Shown here one piece after another: positions 16,713 through 25,870 of a DNA stretch of 64,000 nucleotides. The stretch lies in the NCBI GenBank assembly GCA_023460035.1, contig JAEWRN010000042.1, forward strand, positions 62,001 to 126,000, read 5' to 3'. The notes under the pieces are model-generated. The model did no database searches. It saw nothing but the letters and a program-made list of their open reading frames with translations, and had not been told where the DNA came from. Numbering within the stretch: the stretch's first letter is position 1; each line of letters begins with the position of its first letter. The position numbers and the translations under genes were made by a program. This DNA comes from Bacillota bacterium. Lineage in GTDB: Bacteria > Bacillota > Clostridia > Oscillospirales > Ruminococcaceae.

Positions 16713-18572
16713 TTACAAGAGCTCAATTTCTTCAACCGAGAACCAGCCGTTTGAAATTGCAGTATCCCTGACCGCGTTTTTATCATTCGTGTAAGCCACA
16801 ACTGATAAACTTTTTTCTGCTCGAGTACATGCTACATAGAAAAGTCGTGTCGTTCTTATTATTCCCGTGTCCTTGCCTTCGCGTTCATTTTTGATATCTG
16901 TTTCTGTTTTGGCCTTCGCACCGAAAAGCTTATCATAGCTAAATAGGAATCCTTTGGCCTCGGCATCATCCATAATGACCATAACTCTAGGGAACTCTAA
17001 GCCTTTTACACCTTGGTGCGTAGCAAATTGGGTATTGTCAGTGACATATGCCGAATATTTTTCCAACTTATCAAAAGGCACAGACAGTGCTTCTCTTAAA
17101 GCGGTTATCTTTTTATCCTCATCTGCTGTTGGGCCAGACAAAATTTCGTCTACACGATCATTGAGGAAAAAAAGGTTAGTTTTTTTGATGACCTTTAATA
17201 TATCAACACAAGTAGGGATAGATCCGCCCTTCCAGAGCAAGAGCAATTCTTCGACTGCTTTTTCGGCGGATTCAAGCAATTTGCTCTGATCTGTAGAGTT
17301 TTCTAGGAAAGCCTTTTTGCCTAAAAGAGGGGAAGACTGTCGCACAATTCTTGATACCTCAAAGTCATTGCCGCTTTGATATGCTTTTATTAAGGGAGAA
17401 ATAACATTTGCTAAAAATGATATTTCAGATATTGATCCATTACGTAAAGATGTGCTGAAGGAATCTATTTCGTTCAGCGGGGAATACAATTGAAGAAATC
17501 CAAATCTACTGGCAGCCATATGGTGCTCTAGAATCAGACTTTTATATTGTGTGGCATCAAGCCAAGCTTTGTCATTAGTTTTCGCAGACATAGCTTTAGC
17601 GGCTTGATGCTCTACGTCTTCTTTATTTGCAAAAGAATCAGCTATAAATAAACGTACTGTTCCTGTTTCAGCATCAGTGCGTGGCCTCTGTTGCTGTTTA
17701 TCAATAGTCTTCCTGATCGTATTGGCAAGCTCAACTATGCGCGTAGCACTACGATGGTTCATGACTTTTTGGGGCTTTTCCCATTCATCGGGAATACAAT
17801 CGGCCAGATTGTCCTTGCCATCCATATATATTCTCTGCATGGTGTCACCAAACATGCCAATAACAAATCTGTCTTTATATTTTTCGTAAACGATAAGCAA
17901 AGCGTCAACAAGCTCTTTCTTTGTATCTTGGCTCTCATCAATTAACAAGATGGGATATTTACTGATTAGGATTTCCTGCATGGTTTCTTCGGTAGCTATA
18001 AATTCGGAGCCCATTTTTACGACTTCGCTATGGTTTAGAGAATCATAGCCCACATTATCTCCATTAGGATTGTAGGAGAATTTCTTTATGGTATCAATTT
18101 TACTAATGCGAACCGTTTTCTTTTTTATCTCTTCCGCTCTTTTAATGGCGGCATCACCGCCACGTCCTTTAGCCTGTTTTTCGTTTAACTCTGCAATATC
18201 TCTTCTTAGAGATTCGATAATCCAAGCTTTAATATCAGGCTGATAGTTTTTAATTAGTTCCCATAGGAAACTGTGAATGGTAGATACCGCAAAAATCGGC
18301 TTATACTGAAGTCTTTTAGAAATTTCGTCGCAAGCAGCGTTGGTATAAGTTATAACTGCAATTTGTTTTGAATATACGGACAATTTTGCTCCCATTTTCT
18401 TATCTAAGAAAGAAAGCGTATTAATTAAGCTCCGCGTTTTGCCAGAACCCGCTCCCGCAAACATAAAAAAGCTTTTGGGATTATCTTCAGAAAAACACAT
18501 TCTTATTTCATCATCCACATGATCATCTACATGGTTATCCGATAATAGATGAGTAACTTTTATATCTTCCAT
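16713..18572 (-). CDS. gajB: UvrD/Rep-like helicase, GajB-like
   Basis: 619-residue superfamily 1 helicase: Walker A AGAGSGKT (residues 39-46), motif Ia region AVITYTNAACDEI, motif II in LLIDESQDT, and motif VI in LFYVACTRAEKSLSVVAYT near the C-terminus. It follows the OLD-family gene by 1 bp with its ribosome site inside that gene. OLD nuclease plus UvrD-like helicase is the layout of Gabija (GajAB), where GajB supports degradation of invading DNA. It is longer than the published GajB (about 500 residues), so 'Gabija-like' is safer than strict Gabija. The sequence looks AT-richer than the flanking core. Confidence 0.8.
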   Translation of the reverse strand: MEDIKVTHLLSDNHVDDHVDDEIRMCFSEDNPKSFFMFAGAGSGKTRSLINTLSFLDKKMGAKLSVYSKQIAVITYTNAACDEISKRLQYKPIFAVSTIHSFLWELIKNYQPDIKAWIIESLRRDIAELNEKQAKGRGGDAAIKRAEEIKKKTVRISKIDTIKKFSYNPNGDNVGYDSLNHSEVVKMGSEFIATEETMQEILISKYPILLIDESQDTKKELVDALLIVYEKYKDRFVIGMFGDTMQRIYMDGKDNLADCIPDEWEKPQKVMNHRSATRIVELANTIRKTIDKQQQRPRTDAETGTVRLFIADSFANKEDVEHQAAKAMSAKTNDKAWLDATQYKSLILEHHMAASRFGFLQLYSPLNEIDSFSTSLRNGSISEISFLANVISPLIKAYQSGNDFEVSRIVRQSSPLLGKKAFLENSTDQSKLLESAEKAVEELLLLWKGGSIPTCVDILKVIKKTNLFFLNDRVDEILSGPTADEDKKITALREALSVPFDKLEKYSAYVTDNTQFATHQGVKGLEFPRVMVIMDDAEAKGFLFSYDKLFGAKAKTETDIKNEREGKDTGIIRTTRLFYVACTRAEKSLSVVAYTNDKNAVRDTAISNGWFSVEEIELL

Positions 18573-18573
18573 T

Positions 18574-20793
18574 TCAACACTCCTCAGGGCGCAGAATAGT
18601 TTGGAGCCATTCTAATCCTTCCGCAATATATGGAGGGACTGTAAGCTTACCGGGATCAATGGCATAAATTAAATCCAAAGCAAATTCAGCTTTCTGATCA
18701 GTTTTTCCAGTTCTAAGCTCATCATATATTTGCTTATGTACGTTATCAAATGGCTTTTCAGCATTGAGTGCGGCATTTACTTTCTTAAGAAGGTTCCCAG
18801 CCTCATCTACATCATCGTCCTCAAGCTTAAGATCTTTAAATAGTTTATAATTCGCATAAACCATACAGTCCTCAAAGGTGCTGGACAGCACCTCTGTCGG
18901 AACTCCGTTAAAATCAATTTGCATCGGAGTCTGATAGGCAATTCGTATAGAGTACATGTAAGGGATATCACATTCAGACTCTTTTTGTTTTTTTCCAAGA
19001 TCAAGAAGTTTGTCCAAATCTTTTTCTTTAATCAGCCAATTTGTGATAGCATAATTACTACTTATTAGTCCTTTGTTCCGTTCAGGGCGAACTGCCTTAT
19101 GGTGTCCGCTTGGTTCCGCAGAGTCCAAATCAGAAATTACTAATGTTGGTAAGCATAGCTTATCAATCAAAGGACTTAGTCGATGTGAATGACGACCACT
19201 TATACTAAGTATTGAAATATATCTTTGATGCAATTCAGGATAATGTTCTTTTATAAAATGCAGTACCAACATACTTTCAGCGGAACCTTCAACTAATATA
19301 GCAGCATCTGCAAAGAATAAGTCACAATGGGTTGTTTGCAGGTATCGCGTTACAAATTTGTCTGTTTTATCTTCATTACCGAATACATCAGATAGATTAA
19401 TTACTTTTGTCGTAGCAACATTACAGCTCGCACATTCAGGAAGTCGTTTGAAATAGCGCAAATCCGCAAAGTCTGTCTCGCGTGCAATATGGCTAGAATG
19501 GGTGCTAATAACAAGCTGTGTGGCAAAATTCTTATTTTCTTTCAAAAACTTATGATTTCTTAATACCGAGTAGGCCTTTCGTATAAAAACTTGCTGAACC
19601 TGCATATGCAAATGTGCTTCCGGTTCTTCCACTAAAACTAGATGCAACGGCTCAATTGTATCTGGAGTATCCTGTGTTTGCAGAGCTTTTCCCACTCTCA
19701 TCCAACTATCTCTAAAACTCATAAGATCAAATACCATTGAAATTAGATTCTGATAGCCCAAACCATTATATTTTTCCGGCAACTTTAGTGTCTCATCGTT
19801 TTTACTAAGGGCATATTGCACGGCAGAATCGTGTTTCAATGTTTCACTTGTACTAATTTTAGTTGTAATCGTAATTTTTGGATCGGTTACTCCCGGATAA
19901 CCCAAACCTTCTAGTTCCGAAATTGCAGGGGCAAATTTATTGGCTAGATTTTTATCAAAAACACCTCTCGCTTGTTCGGTGACTTCCAATATTTCTAAAT
20001 CCTCAGAGGTAGGGAGTTTTTCTGGATCTAAGTGCCTGTCATAATAGCTCCGCATCTGGGCAGATAATTGTTTCCGTGACCTTTCATTTTCATCAGAAGA
20101 ATCCGGATCAGAAAATCCACGCTGGGCATCAATGATATCGATCCTGATAATACCCTTTAATGGGTTATCTGTGAAGCATTCCATTGAATAAGGGGTTGAT
20201 TGTGGTGGTTCTGCTAATGACTGTTTTGGATCAAGTACATATGACTTAATAGAAAAATACGCATTTAATTTTTTGTCTAAAAAATCACACAAATTCTTTG
20301 GGTATAGACTTATATGAACTGCTTTCTTTTCTCTTCCCACAGCTTCAGTAGTACGAGCCGCAAAATAAGCCTCCCGATATTCGGCAAATATTTTTGAAAT
20401 ATCTTTGGGCTGAAAGGCTAAGCGAACTCCAAGCTTTCCTCCGCGCCATTTTAACGTAGGAATGATACTTGCTACATAGTGAATTTCGCTATGCTCAACT
20501 TCTAGCCAAACATCCATCATAGGCACAAGATTGTCCCATTTTACCAAGTCTTCTGGCATCTGGCATCTTTCCGCTGTCCATTCTTCACCAATTGCATTTA
20601 TTGCAGTACGGTTTGAGATAGTAAAATCATTAAAAACAAAGCCTCTTCCTGCTAAAAATTTACCTAATGCATCCATAGCTGAAGTTTTTCCGCTATTATT
20701 AGCCCCAACGAACAAAGTAGTATTCTTACTGAAATCTATGTGGCACTGTTGCAGTTTTCGGAAATTCTGAACATGTATAGAGGAAATATTCAT
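18574..20793 (-). CDS. gajA: OLD-family ATPase/TOPRIM nuclease, GajA-like
   Basis: 739 residues. An ABC-type ATPase head has Walker A GANNSGKT (30-37), a signature-like segment and HLVLVEEPEAHLHMQ as Walker B (about residue 385). The C-terminal TOPRIM domain has ILVEGSAESML and VISDLDSAEPSG, the Glu and Asp pairs that bind metal. GajA of Gabija is a nucleotide-inhibited DNA endonuclease with this domain order. The UvrD-like partner follows directly. It is somewhat longer than typical GajA (about 580), which leaves class 2 OLD nuclease as the broader call. Confidence 0.82.
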   Translation of the reverse strand: MNISSIHVQNFRKLQQCHIDFSKNTTLFVGANNSGKTSAMDALGKFLAGRGFVFNDFTISNRTAINAIGEEWTAERCQMPEDLVKWDNLVPMMDVWLEVEHSEIHYVASIIPTLKWRGGKLGVRLAFQPKDISKIFAEYREAYFAARTTEAVGREKKAVHISLYPKNLCDFLDKKLNAYFSIKSYVLDPKQSLAEPPQSTPYSMECFTDNPLKGIIRIDIIDAQRGFSDPDSSDENERSRKQLSAQMRSYYDRHLDPEKLPTSEDLEILEVTEQARGVFDKNLANKFAPAISELEGLGYPGVTDPKITITTKISTSETLKHDSAVQYALSKNDETLKLPEKYNGLGYQNLISMVFDLMSFRDSWMRVGKALQTQDTPDTIEPLHLVLVEEPEAHLHMQVQQVFIRKAYSVLRNHKFLKENKNFATQLVISTHSSHIARETDFADLRYFKRLPECASCNVATTKVINLSDVFGNEDKTDKFVTRYLQTTHCDLFFADAAILVEGSAESMLVLHFIKEHYPELHQRYISILSISGRHSHRLSPLIDKLCLPTLVISDLDSAEPSGHHKAVRPERNKGLISSNYAITNWLIKEKDLDKLLDLGKKQKESECDIPYMYSIRIAYQTPMQIDFNGVPTEVLSSTFEDCMVYANYKLFKDLKLEDDDVDEAGNLLKKVNAALNAEKPFDNVHKQIYDELRTGKTDQKAEFALDLIYAIDPGKLTVPPYIAEGLEWLQTILRPEEC

Positions 20794-20829
20794 ATCACGT
20801 CTCCCTGCTTTCTGTTTTGATATAAAGGC

Positions 20830-20873
20830 ATTACACCATATGTATTTCTTGAGGTGTAATTTGCAGTATTATA
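20830..20873 (-). promoter_or_regulatory. Probable promoter/operator of the Gabija-like operon
   Basis: On the minus strand TATAAT (20868-20873) lies 75 bp before the gajA-like start, but the -35 box is weak. Just downstream is the inverted repeat ATTACACC/GGTGTAAT (20830-20837 and 20853-20860), a possible operator or leader hairpin. Confidence 0.4.
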
Positions 20874-20931
20874 TAACCGTGCTTCCATCTCTCATAAGTG
20901 TGCATTTTTGTTGTGATTTTCCGCTGAATAA

Positions 20932-20952
20932 ATGTGTATTATTGCTACACAT
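20932..20952 (-). terminator. Weak hairpin after the Nudix gene
   Basis: ATGTGTA/TACACAT stem with a 7-nt loop followed by TTTATT on the minus strand. It may end the long defence transcript. Confidence 0.4.
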
Positions 20953-20958
20953 AGAATT

Positions 20959-21342
20959 TCATTTTATCTGCTGTATCTGTTGCAAAATCTCCGTATCCGC
21001 CGGGCAAAACTCATATTGTGATATTTCGTCGGTTGTAATCCAGCGAAGATCATTGTGCTCGAACAGCTGCGGAACACCTTCTGCAATTGTGCAGTTAAAC
21101 AGCGTCAAATGAATTGTGATGTCCGGGTACACATGGTCAACCTCAGTAAAGATGCCGGTCGGGGCCACGGTAATAGCCAGTTCCTCGCGGCATTCACGAA
21201 CAAGCGCCTGCTCTTTGGTTTCGCTGAGCTCTACCTTGCCACCAACGAACTCCCACAAAAGCCCACGCGCTTTGTTTGCCGGGCGTTGGCAGATCATAAA
21301 TTTATCTTTGTCCCATATCAGGGCTGCAACTACGTCTGTCAT
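20959..21342 (-). CDS. Nudix hydrolase, MutT-like (d)NTP pyrophosphohydrolase
   Basis: 127 residues with a complete Nudix box GKVELSETKEQALVRECREE at about residues 36-55 and the flanking MutT-like strands (MTDVVAALIWDKDKFMICQR). Such enzymes hydrolyse oxidised or other nucleoside triphosphates. It is downstream of the helicase gene, with an unrelated gene between. MutT-like genes are often found next to DUF3427-type helicases, so it may be part of a nucleotide-linked defence function, but a housekeeping role cannot be excluded. Confidence 0.85.
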   Translation of the reverse strand: MTDVVAALIWDKDKFMICQRPANKARGLLWEFVGGKVELSETKEQALVRECREELAITVAPTGIFTEVDHVYPDITIHLTLFNCTIAEGVPQLFEHNDLRWITTDEISQYEFCPADTEILQQIQQIK

Positions 21343-21350
21343 TGAAAAGC

Positions 21351-21386
21351 CTCATTTCGTCAATCCAAAATCAGATTTCAGATAAT
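21351..21386 (-). repeat. Decayed copy of the helicase gene 3' end
   Basis: Positions 21351-21386 resemble 22067-22102, the last codons of the helicase gene, over about 36 bp with a handful of mismatches, and keep the reading SDFGLTK-stop in frame. The two copies flank the 208-residue gene. Confidence 0.6.
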
Positions 21387-21397
21387 AAAATATTTTG

Positions 21398-22024
21398 TTA
21401 TAATCCCTTGTTGCCACCAAATTCACAGCCATGCTGATGGTGATGCCCATAATACCAACGACCGTAGCGATATCCATAGTGCGGTGGACAGTGTGCACAA
21501 TCGCCGTTGCAACTCCCAATAGACCGATTTCTCGGCTTTTCAGACGCCGATGCAATTCCAAGAGAAATCGCTAATGTACCCCAAAAACCAATCTTGGTTT
21601 GCGGCTCAGATGACACAAGCACATCGTCATCGAACTCCACTTCCAAGTTGCCATCCTCTTCGAAATAGTTTATACCGCTTCTGCCGACGGCTTCTTCAAA
21701 AGCCTCATCAGATACTGTGCCATATAAGTCATCCAGTTGCTCCCCTGTGAAGTGGCACTTGCTTGATAGAATCGCCGCGTTCAATGTGTCTTCAGAAATT
21801 ACGCCAACCATATCAACAATTTCTGATGCAGCAAACACAACGCCGGCAGCAAGAGCCTTTTTAATCAGCCGCGTTGCCGCAGCCTCATCACAGAGGTCAA
21901 CGGCAATCTCACAAACTTCGTCCGAATTGCCAAAATCGGTTAGCGCTGAAAGGCGGTTGATTTGTGTACTGTTCTCCCAGTCGTAAAATTTACTGTAGTA
22001 TTCGTCCCATGTCACAACTATCAC
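21398..22024 (-). CDS. Hypothetical protein, 208 residues
   Basis: Not recognised. Residues 1-135 are acidic and helical with no known motif. Then follow a short hydrophobic stretch (IGFWGTLAISLGIASA, about residues 147-162) and a Cys/His/Tyr-rich tail with CNGDCAHCPPH and GHHHQHGCEFGG that could bind metal. It is bracketed by a repeat of the upstream gene's 3' end, which suggests it was inserted between helicase and Nudix genes. GC content looks higher than in the BREX genes. It could be an accessory or a passenger. Confidence 0.65.
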   Translation of the reverse strand: MIVVTWDEYYSKFYDWENSTQINRLSALTDFGNSDEVCEIAVDLCDEAAATRLIKKALAAGVVFAASEIVDMVGVISEDTLNAAILSSKCHFTGEQLDDLYGTVSDEAFEEAVGRSGINYFEEDGNLEVEFDDDVLVSSEPQTKIGFWGTLAISLGIASASEKPRNRSIGSCNGDCAHCPPHYGYRYGRWYYGHHHQHGCEFGGNKGL

Positions 22025-22067
22025 CCCTCTGCAGCTCCTGTGTTTCTAAAGATATATCAGAGCGTTC

Positions 22068-24824
22068 TCATTTCGTCAGTCCAAAATCATATTGCAAATA
22101 ATCGGGCAATTCGTTCTCCATACGGATATCAAAAAGATAGGCGCCGTTGCCGTTATCCGTTTTGCGGCAGTTTTGCAGTTTGCCCTTGCCTGCGTATGTG
22201 AATGGGAGCACGATGCCGTTCTCATCCGAGACTTTTCGGATGAATAAATAGGCATAGCTGCTGCTCTTCAATTTAGAGAGATCCGACATGGGTAAGTGCG
22301 CCATGGATTCCCACTGGAACAGACCTGCCTCTAAGAATTTATCTTTGTAATTGAGCTTGTCTTCCTCGGGTAAGTCCTTTTTCAGCGAGGCAAAGATCAC
22401 AACGTAATCGTCATAATAATAGGTGCCCACCGCATTGTAGCCCGGGTTCTTAAGTAGCTTCAGCTGAACTTGATCCATACGATAGTTTTGCCAAAGCTTA
22501 AAACCAGTTTCTTCGCCGTTGTCGGCAATGTACCGTGTAACGCCATAGTCAAGAAGGTCGTTCAAATACTCACGGAATTGGTCGTCAATGTCCACGTCAA
22601 GCGTCAGCTGTGTGCCGGACTTTGAAACGAACTTCATAAACTGCAGCGCATGGTTCAGTTCTTCTTGCTTGTATCCAGCAATTCTTTCTTCAAGAATGCC
22701 GTTATTGGCTTTTATATCGTGTACGCCATCCAGCAAGCAGCGAACGATCTCAAATTCGTGAGGGCGGACAAGAGGCAAAAGCCCAGATAGATAATTTGCG
22801 AACTCAATCTGCGCATCGCTAAAAATTGGCAGATTTTCTTCTCCGATACCACGCAGGAAGTTGTAATAGGAGCAATTCTTTTTGCCCTGCGTTTTTACGC
22901 TCATAAACCGAATCAAATCCGGCGCGCAGTCGTTATTCAGATAATCCATGTGCTTTGGATAAAATTCTGAGTTGATGTATTTCTTGAAGTTGAAATAGTC
23001 CTGTTTCAGATATTTGATGCTGTTGAAATTCTCTTTGTCGATATACTCAAGGATCTCCTCCTTGCTCAGGTCGTCAATATTGATTTGAACACCGCAATCG
23101 GAAAGGCCGAGAGCGGTAAAATTGTCGCGCACAAGAGATGCCATCAAACGCTTTTCAACAACGAAGTTTTCAGCCAGACTTGAGAGCGCAAAGGCAATCT
23201 GCACGCTGCGCTTATAGCTATTTCCGATGAAGTCAAGCACCGTTACGAACTGCTTGTTATCATACTTACGCAGGCCTCGGCCAAGCTGTTGTATGAAAAT
23301 AGTAGAGGATTCTGTAGGCCGTAAAAACAGCACCATATTGACGCCGGGAATATCCACACCTTCGTTAAGAATATCCACTGTAAACAGGATTTCCAGCTCA
23401 GCGGAATCACTTTGCAGATCGTTATAGGCACGAATTCGCTCGCCGATATCATTGCGCCCTGTCAAATAGGCCGTCTTATATCGTTCGCTCAAAGCCTCAC
23501 ACATCATGCGAGCGTGGGTGACATTGCGGCAAAACGCAAGTGCCTTTAGCTTTTCCTGCGGACGGTGCGTTTCAATTTGTTCGGAGATAAAATCACAATG
23601 CTCGTCATTTGCGAGCTGAGCAATCATGCGGCGTTCCTCACCGGCACTGAGCCCATAATCAACCAACGTGTCACGAATGCCAAAGTAATGAAAAGGCACA
23701 ACCAAATCGTTGATGATGGCATCACGCAGGCGCAGCTCGTAGGGAACGTTCTGGTCGAACATCTCAAACACATCCTGATTATCCATGCGTTCAGGCGTGG
23801 CCGTGAGCCCAAGTAGAAACTCAGGCTCGAAATACGATATGATTCTTTTGTATGTGTCTGCTGTCGCGTGATGGCACTCGTCTATGATGATATAGTCAAA
23901 CTCATCCTTGCGGAAAAGATCCAGGGTTTTGCTCATAGTGACGTTTGTGGCAAATACAAAATCGGCATCGCATTCCTTGCTTGTCCCACTGTAAATACCG
24001 TAGGAAACATTGCTTCCAAACACATCTTGGAATGTCTCCAAAGATTTTTTGAGGATCGAACCCTCATGGACAATATACAGCAGCCGTTTGGGATTGAAGT
24101 TCAGCGCATCAAAGGCCGCCAGATAGGTTTTACCGCTTCCAGCAGCAGCAACCACAAGCGCACGGCTTGTCCCAACTGCGCGGTACCGATTCAGTTCTTT
24201 CAAGGCTTTGCGCTGCATGAAATTCGGCTTAATATTCGCAGCAGACAAGTCATAATCCATGTCCCAGCGTTCAATGGCAAAGTTCAGCTTGTTGGCATAG
24301 AGGCTGATAATGTCGCTGTTTAACAGGTGGGTAGCTTGCCACTTGTCCTCAAACTCAGACAGAGCCTGCGCGTAAACGTCAGAGGTGAAATCTTCACGAA
24401 GCACAACATCCCATTCGATGTTTTTCAGCAGGGCGTATCGGGTGATATTGGAGGAGCCAACAATCAGCTCGCAGCAATCGTCAAACCGGAACAGATACCC
24501 CTTGGAGTGATAGCCAAGCGTAGCGTAGCCTGTATCGTGAAAGCACTCGTAGTCGAGATGACACTGAAAATTCGGGCATCTGCCCATGAGAGAATAGAAG
24601 CTTTTCAGTGACTCGATGTCGGTGAAGTTTTGATATGTAGAAGTAATAATTCGGCCCTTGCAGCCACGTTCAACCGCCGCCTCAATATCTTTGAACAGCA
24701 AAACCAGGCCAGCTTTCTTGATAAAGCTGACCGAAAAATCAAAGGATTTGCAATGACGCAAATTATCCTTGATTTTCTCCAAAAATGTGGTTTCGGTGTA
24801 GTTTGTTAAGAATTGATTTGGCAT
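22068..24824 (-). CDS. PLD nuclease/DEAD-box helicase, DUF3427-type
   Basis: 918 residues. The N-terminal phospholipase-D-like nuclease has one HxK motif (HSKGYLFRF, residue 106) and GSSN (123-126). A superfamily 2 helicase follows: Walker A AAGSGKT (227-233), DECHHA (315-320), LGLTATPER and motif VI QQLGRGLRK. The C-terminal 350 residues fit the DUF3427-type region, ending in a beta-rich segment. Family members occur in defence islands, often beside Nudix hydrolases; the substrate is unproven. GAGGAG precedes the ATG, and only 48 bp without a clear promoter separate it from the WYL gene, so it is probably in the BREX transcript. Confidence 0.85.
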   Translation of the reverse strand: MPNQFLTNYTETTFLEKIKDNLRHCKSFDFSVSFIKKAGLVLLFKDIEAAVERGCKGRIITSTYQNFTDIESLKSFYSLMGRCPNFQCHLDYECFHDTGYATLGYHSKGYLFRFDDCCELIVGSSNITRYALLKNIEWDVVLREDFTSDVYAQALSEFEDKWQATHLLNSDIISLYANKLNFAIERWDMDYDLSAANIKPNFMQRKALKELNRYRAVGTSRALVVAAAGSGKTYLAAFDALNFNPKRLLYIVHEGSILKKSLETFQDVFGSNVSYGIYSGTSKECDADFVFATNVTMSKTLDLFRKDEFDYIIIDECHHATADTYKRIISYFEPEFLLGLTATPERMDNQDVFEMFDQNVPYELRLRDAIINDLVVPFHYFGIRDTLVDYGLSAGEERRMIAQLANDEHCDFISEQIETHRPQEKLKALAFCRNVTHARMMCEALSERYKTAYLTGRNDIGERIRAYNDLQSDSAELEILFTVDILNEGVDIPGVNMVLFLRPTESSTIFIQQLGRGLRKYDNKQFVTVLDFIGNSYKRSVQIAFALSSLAENFVVEKRLMASLVRDNFTALGLSDCGVQINIDDLSKEEILEYIDKENFNSIKYLKQDYFNFKKYINSEFYPKHMDYLNNDCAPDLIRFMSVKTQGKKNCSYYNFLRGIGEENLPIFSDAQIEFANYLSGLLPLVRPHEFEIVRCLLDGVHDIKANNGILEERIAGYKQEELNHALQFMKFVSKSGTQLTLDVDIDDQFREYLNDLLDYGVTRYIADNGEETGFKLWQNYRMDQVQLKLLKNPGYNAVGTYYYDDYVVIFASLKKDLPEEDKLNYKDKFLEAGLFQWESMAHLPMSDLSKLKSSSYAYLFIRKVSDENGIVLPFTYAGKGKLQNCRKTDNGNGAYLFDIRMENELPDYLQYDFGLTK

Positions 24825-24872
24825 AAGTTCTCCTCTTTAGGCTCCTGCAAATGCGCTTTATAATGGCTGCAG

Positions 24873-25856
24873 TTACGCCTCAATACATGCGGCAGCATGC
24901 CTTACCATCTGGGCATAGTCTTCTTTTACATTCGCTGGTGATTTAATTTTCACTTTTCCGCCAAAGCCAAAAATCCAGCTGAAAAAGATGTGGCTAACGG
25001 ATACCTTCACAATAATCCGGAAGGATTCCATATCATTGGCATAAACCTTAACGTTTTCGCCAAAACGATCAATAATTGAGTCCATTACCGAATTGTCGCA
25101 AACAAGCTCGACTTCGATTTGTTCACCGCTAAACATCTTAAAAATCGAATTCAAATAGGTGTTGATGTCAAAAGCTCTTGGCATAGGGACAGCTTTTTCT
25201 TCAAGCATTTCGGGGACCTTGCTGATACGATCCACCCGAAAAGAACCGATATCATTGTACTTATCCGAATAACCTACCACATAATAATAATCGCCGTTCC
25301 ATACAAGCTTATACGGGCTAAACTTGTACAAGTAACCGTTGTGCTTCTCTTTTTTGTCCTTGCGAACATCGTATGTAAAATACTTGAAAGCAATCTTCTT
25401 TTTTTCATTTATAGCGGTATTGATGGTGTCGATAATTAAAAGCAGTTGCTTGTTGTCGCCTTTTACGCGCCGTTCAACATCAATATTCCGCACTAATTCT
25501 TTTGCTACATACGGACCCGCCAATTTACTAAGCTTATTAGCAAGTTCCTGGCTCTTTGTTTTACTAATAAACTTTGATGAGACTATCGCATCTATCAAAA
25601 CCTTGAGCTCAGCAATATCAAACTCCCTGCTCACAATATGGTACTGATTTTGAGATGACTTAATAAATTCAATATCAAAACCCGCATCAATAAGCAGATC
25701 AATGTCTTCCTTGACGGTCTTGCGATAGGAATCCATGCCATAGACATCTTTCAGGATCTTAAGGATTTGCGCAATAGTAATACAATGATTCTCGTCAGTG
25801 TGGGCGTATAGAATTTTTAGGATAAAAAGGGGTCTAAGCCTTGTACTTTGTTCCAT
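24873..25856 (-). CDS. WYL-domain transcriptional regulator (BrxR-like)
   Basis: 327 residues from the ATG at 25856 (AGGAGG 5 nt ahead). An N-terminal winged HTH (ITIAQILKILKDVYGMDSYR) is followed by a WYL domain (KKKIAFKYFTYD ... SPYKLVWNGDYYYVVGYSD ... FRVDRIS) and a WCX-like C-terminus. WYL proteins bind nucleic-acid-like ligands and regulate many defence loci, including BrxR of BREX. Here it is the last gene of the BREX series, not the first, 14 bp after the cysteine desulfurase gene. Confidence 0.85.
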   Translation of the reverse strand: MEQSTRLRPLFILKILYAHTDENHCITIAQILKILKDVYGMDSYRKTVKEDIDLLIDAGFDIEFIKSSQNQYHIVSREFDIAELKVLIDAIVSSKFISKTKSQELANKLSKLAGPYVAKELVRNIDVERRVKGDNKQLLLIIDTINTAINEKKKIAFKYFTYDVRKDKKEKHNGYLYKFSPYKLVWNGDYYYVVGYSDKYNDIGSFRVDRISKVPEMLEEKAVPMPRAFDINTYLNSIFKMFSGEQIEVELVCDNSVMDSIIDRFGENVKVYANDMESFRIIVKVSVSHIFFSWIFGFGGKVKIKSPANVKEDYAQMVRHAAACIEA

Positions 25857-25870
25857 TTTGTCCTCCTGTA

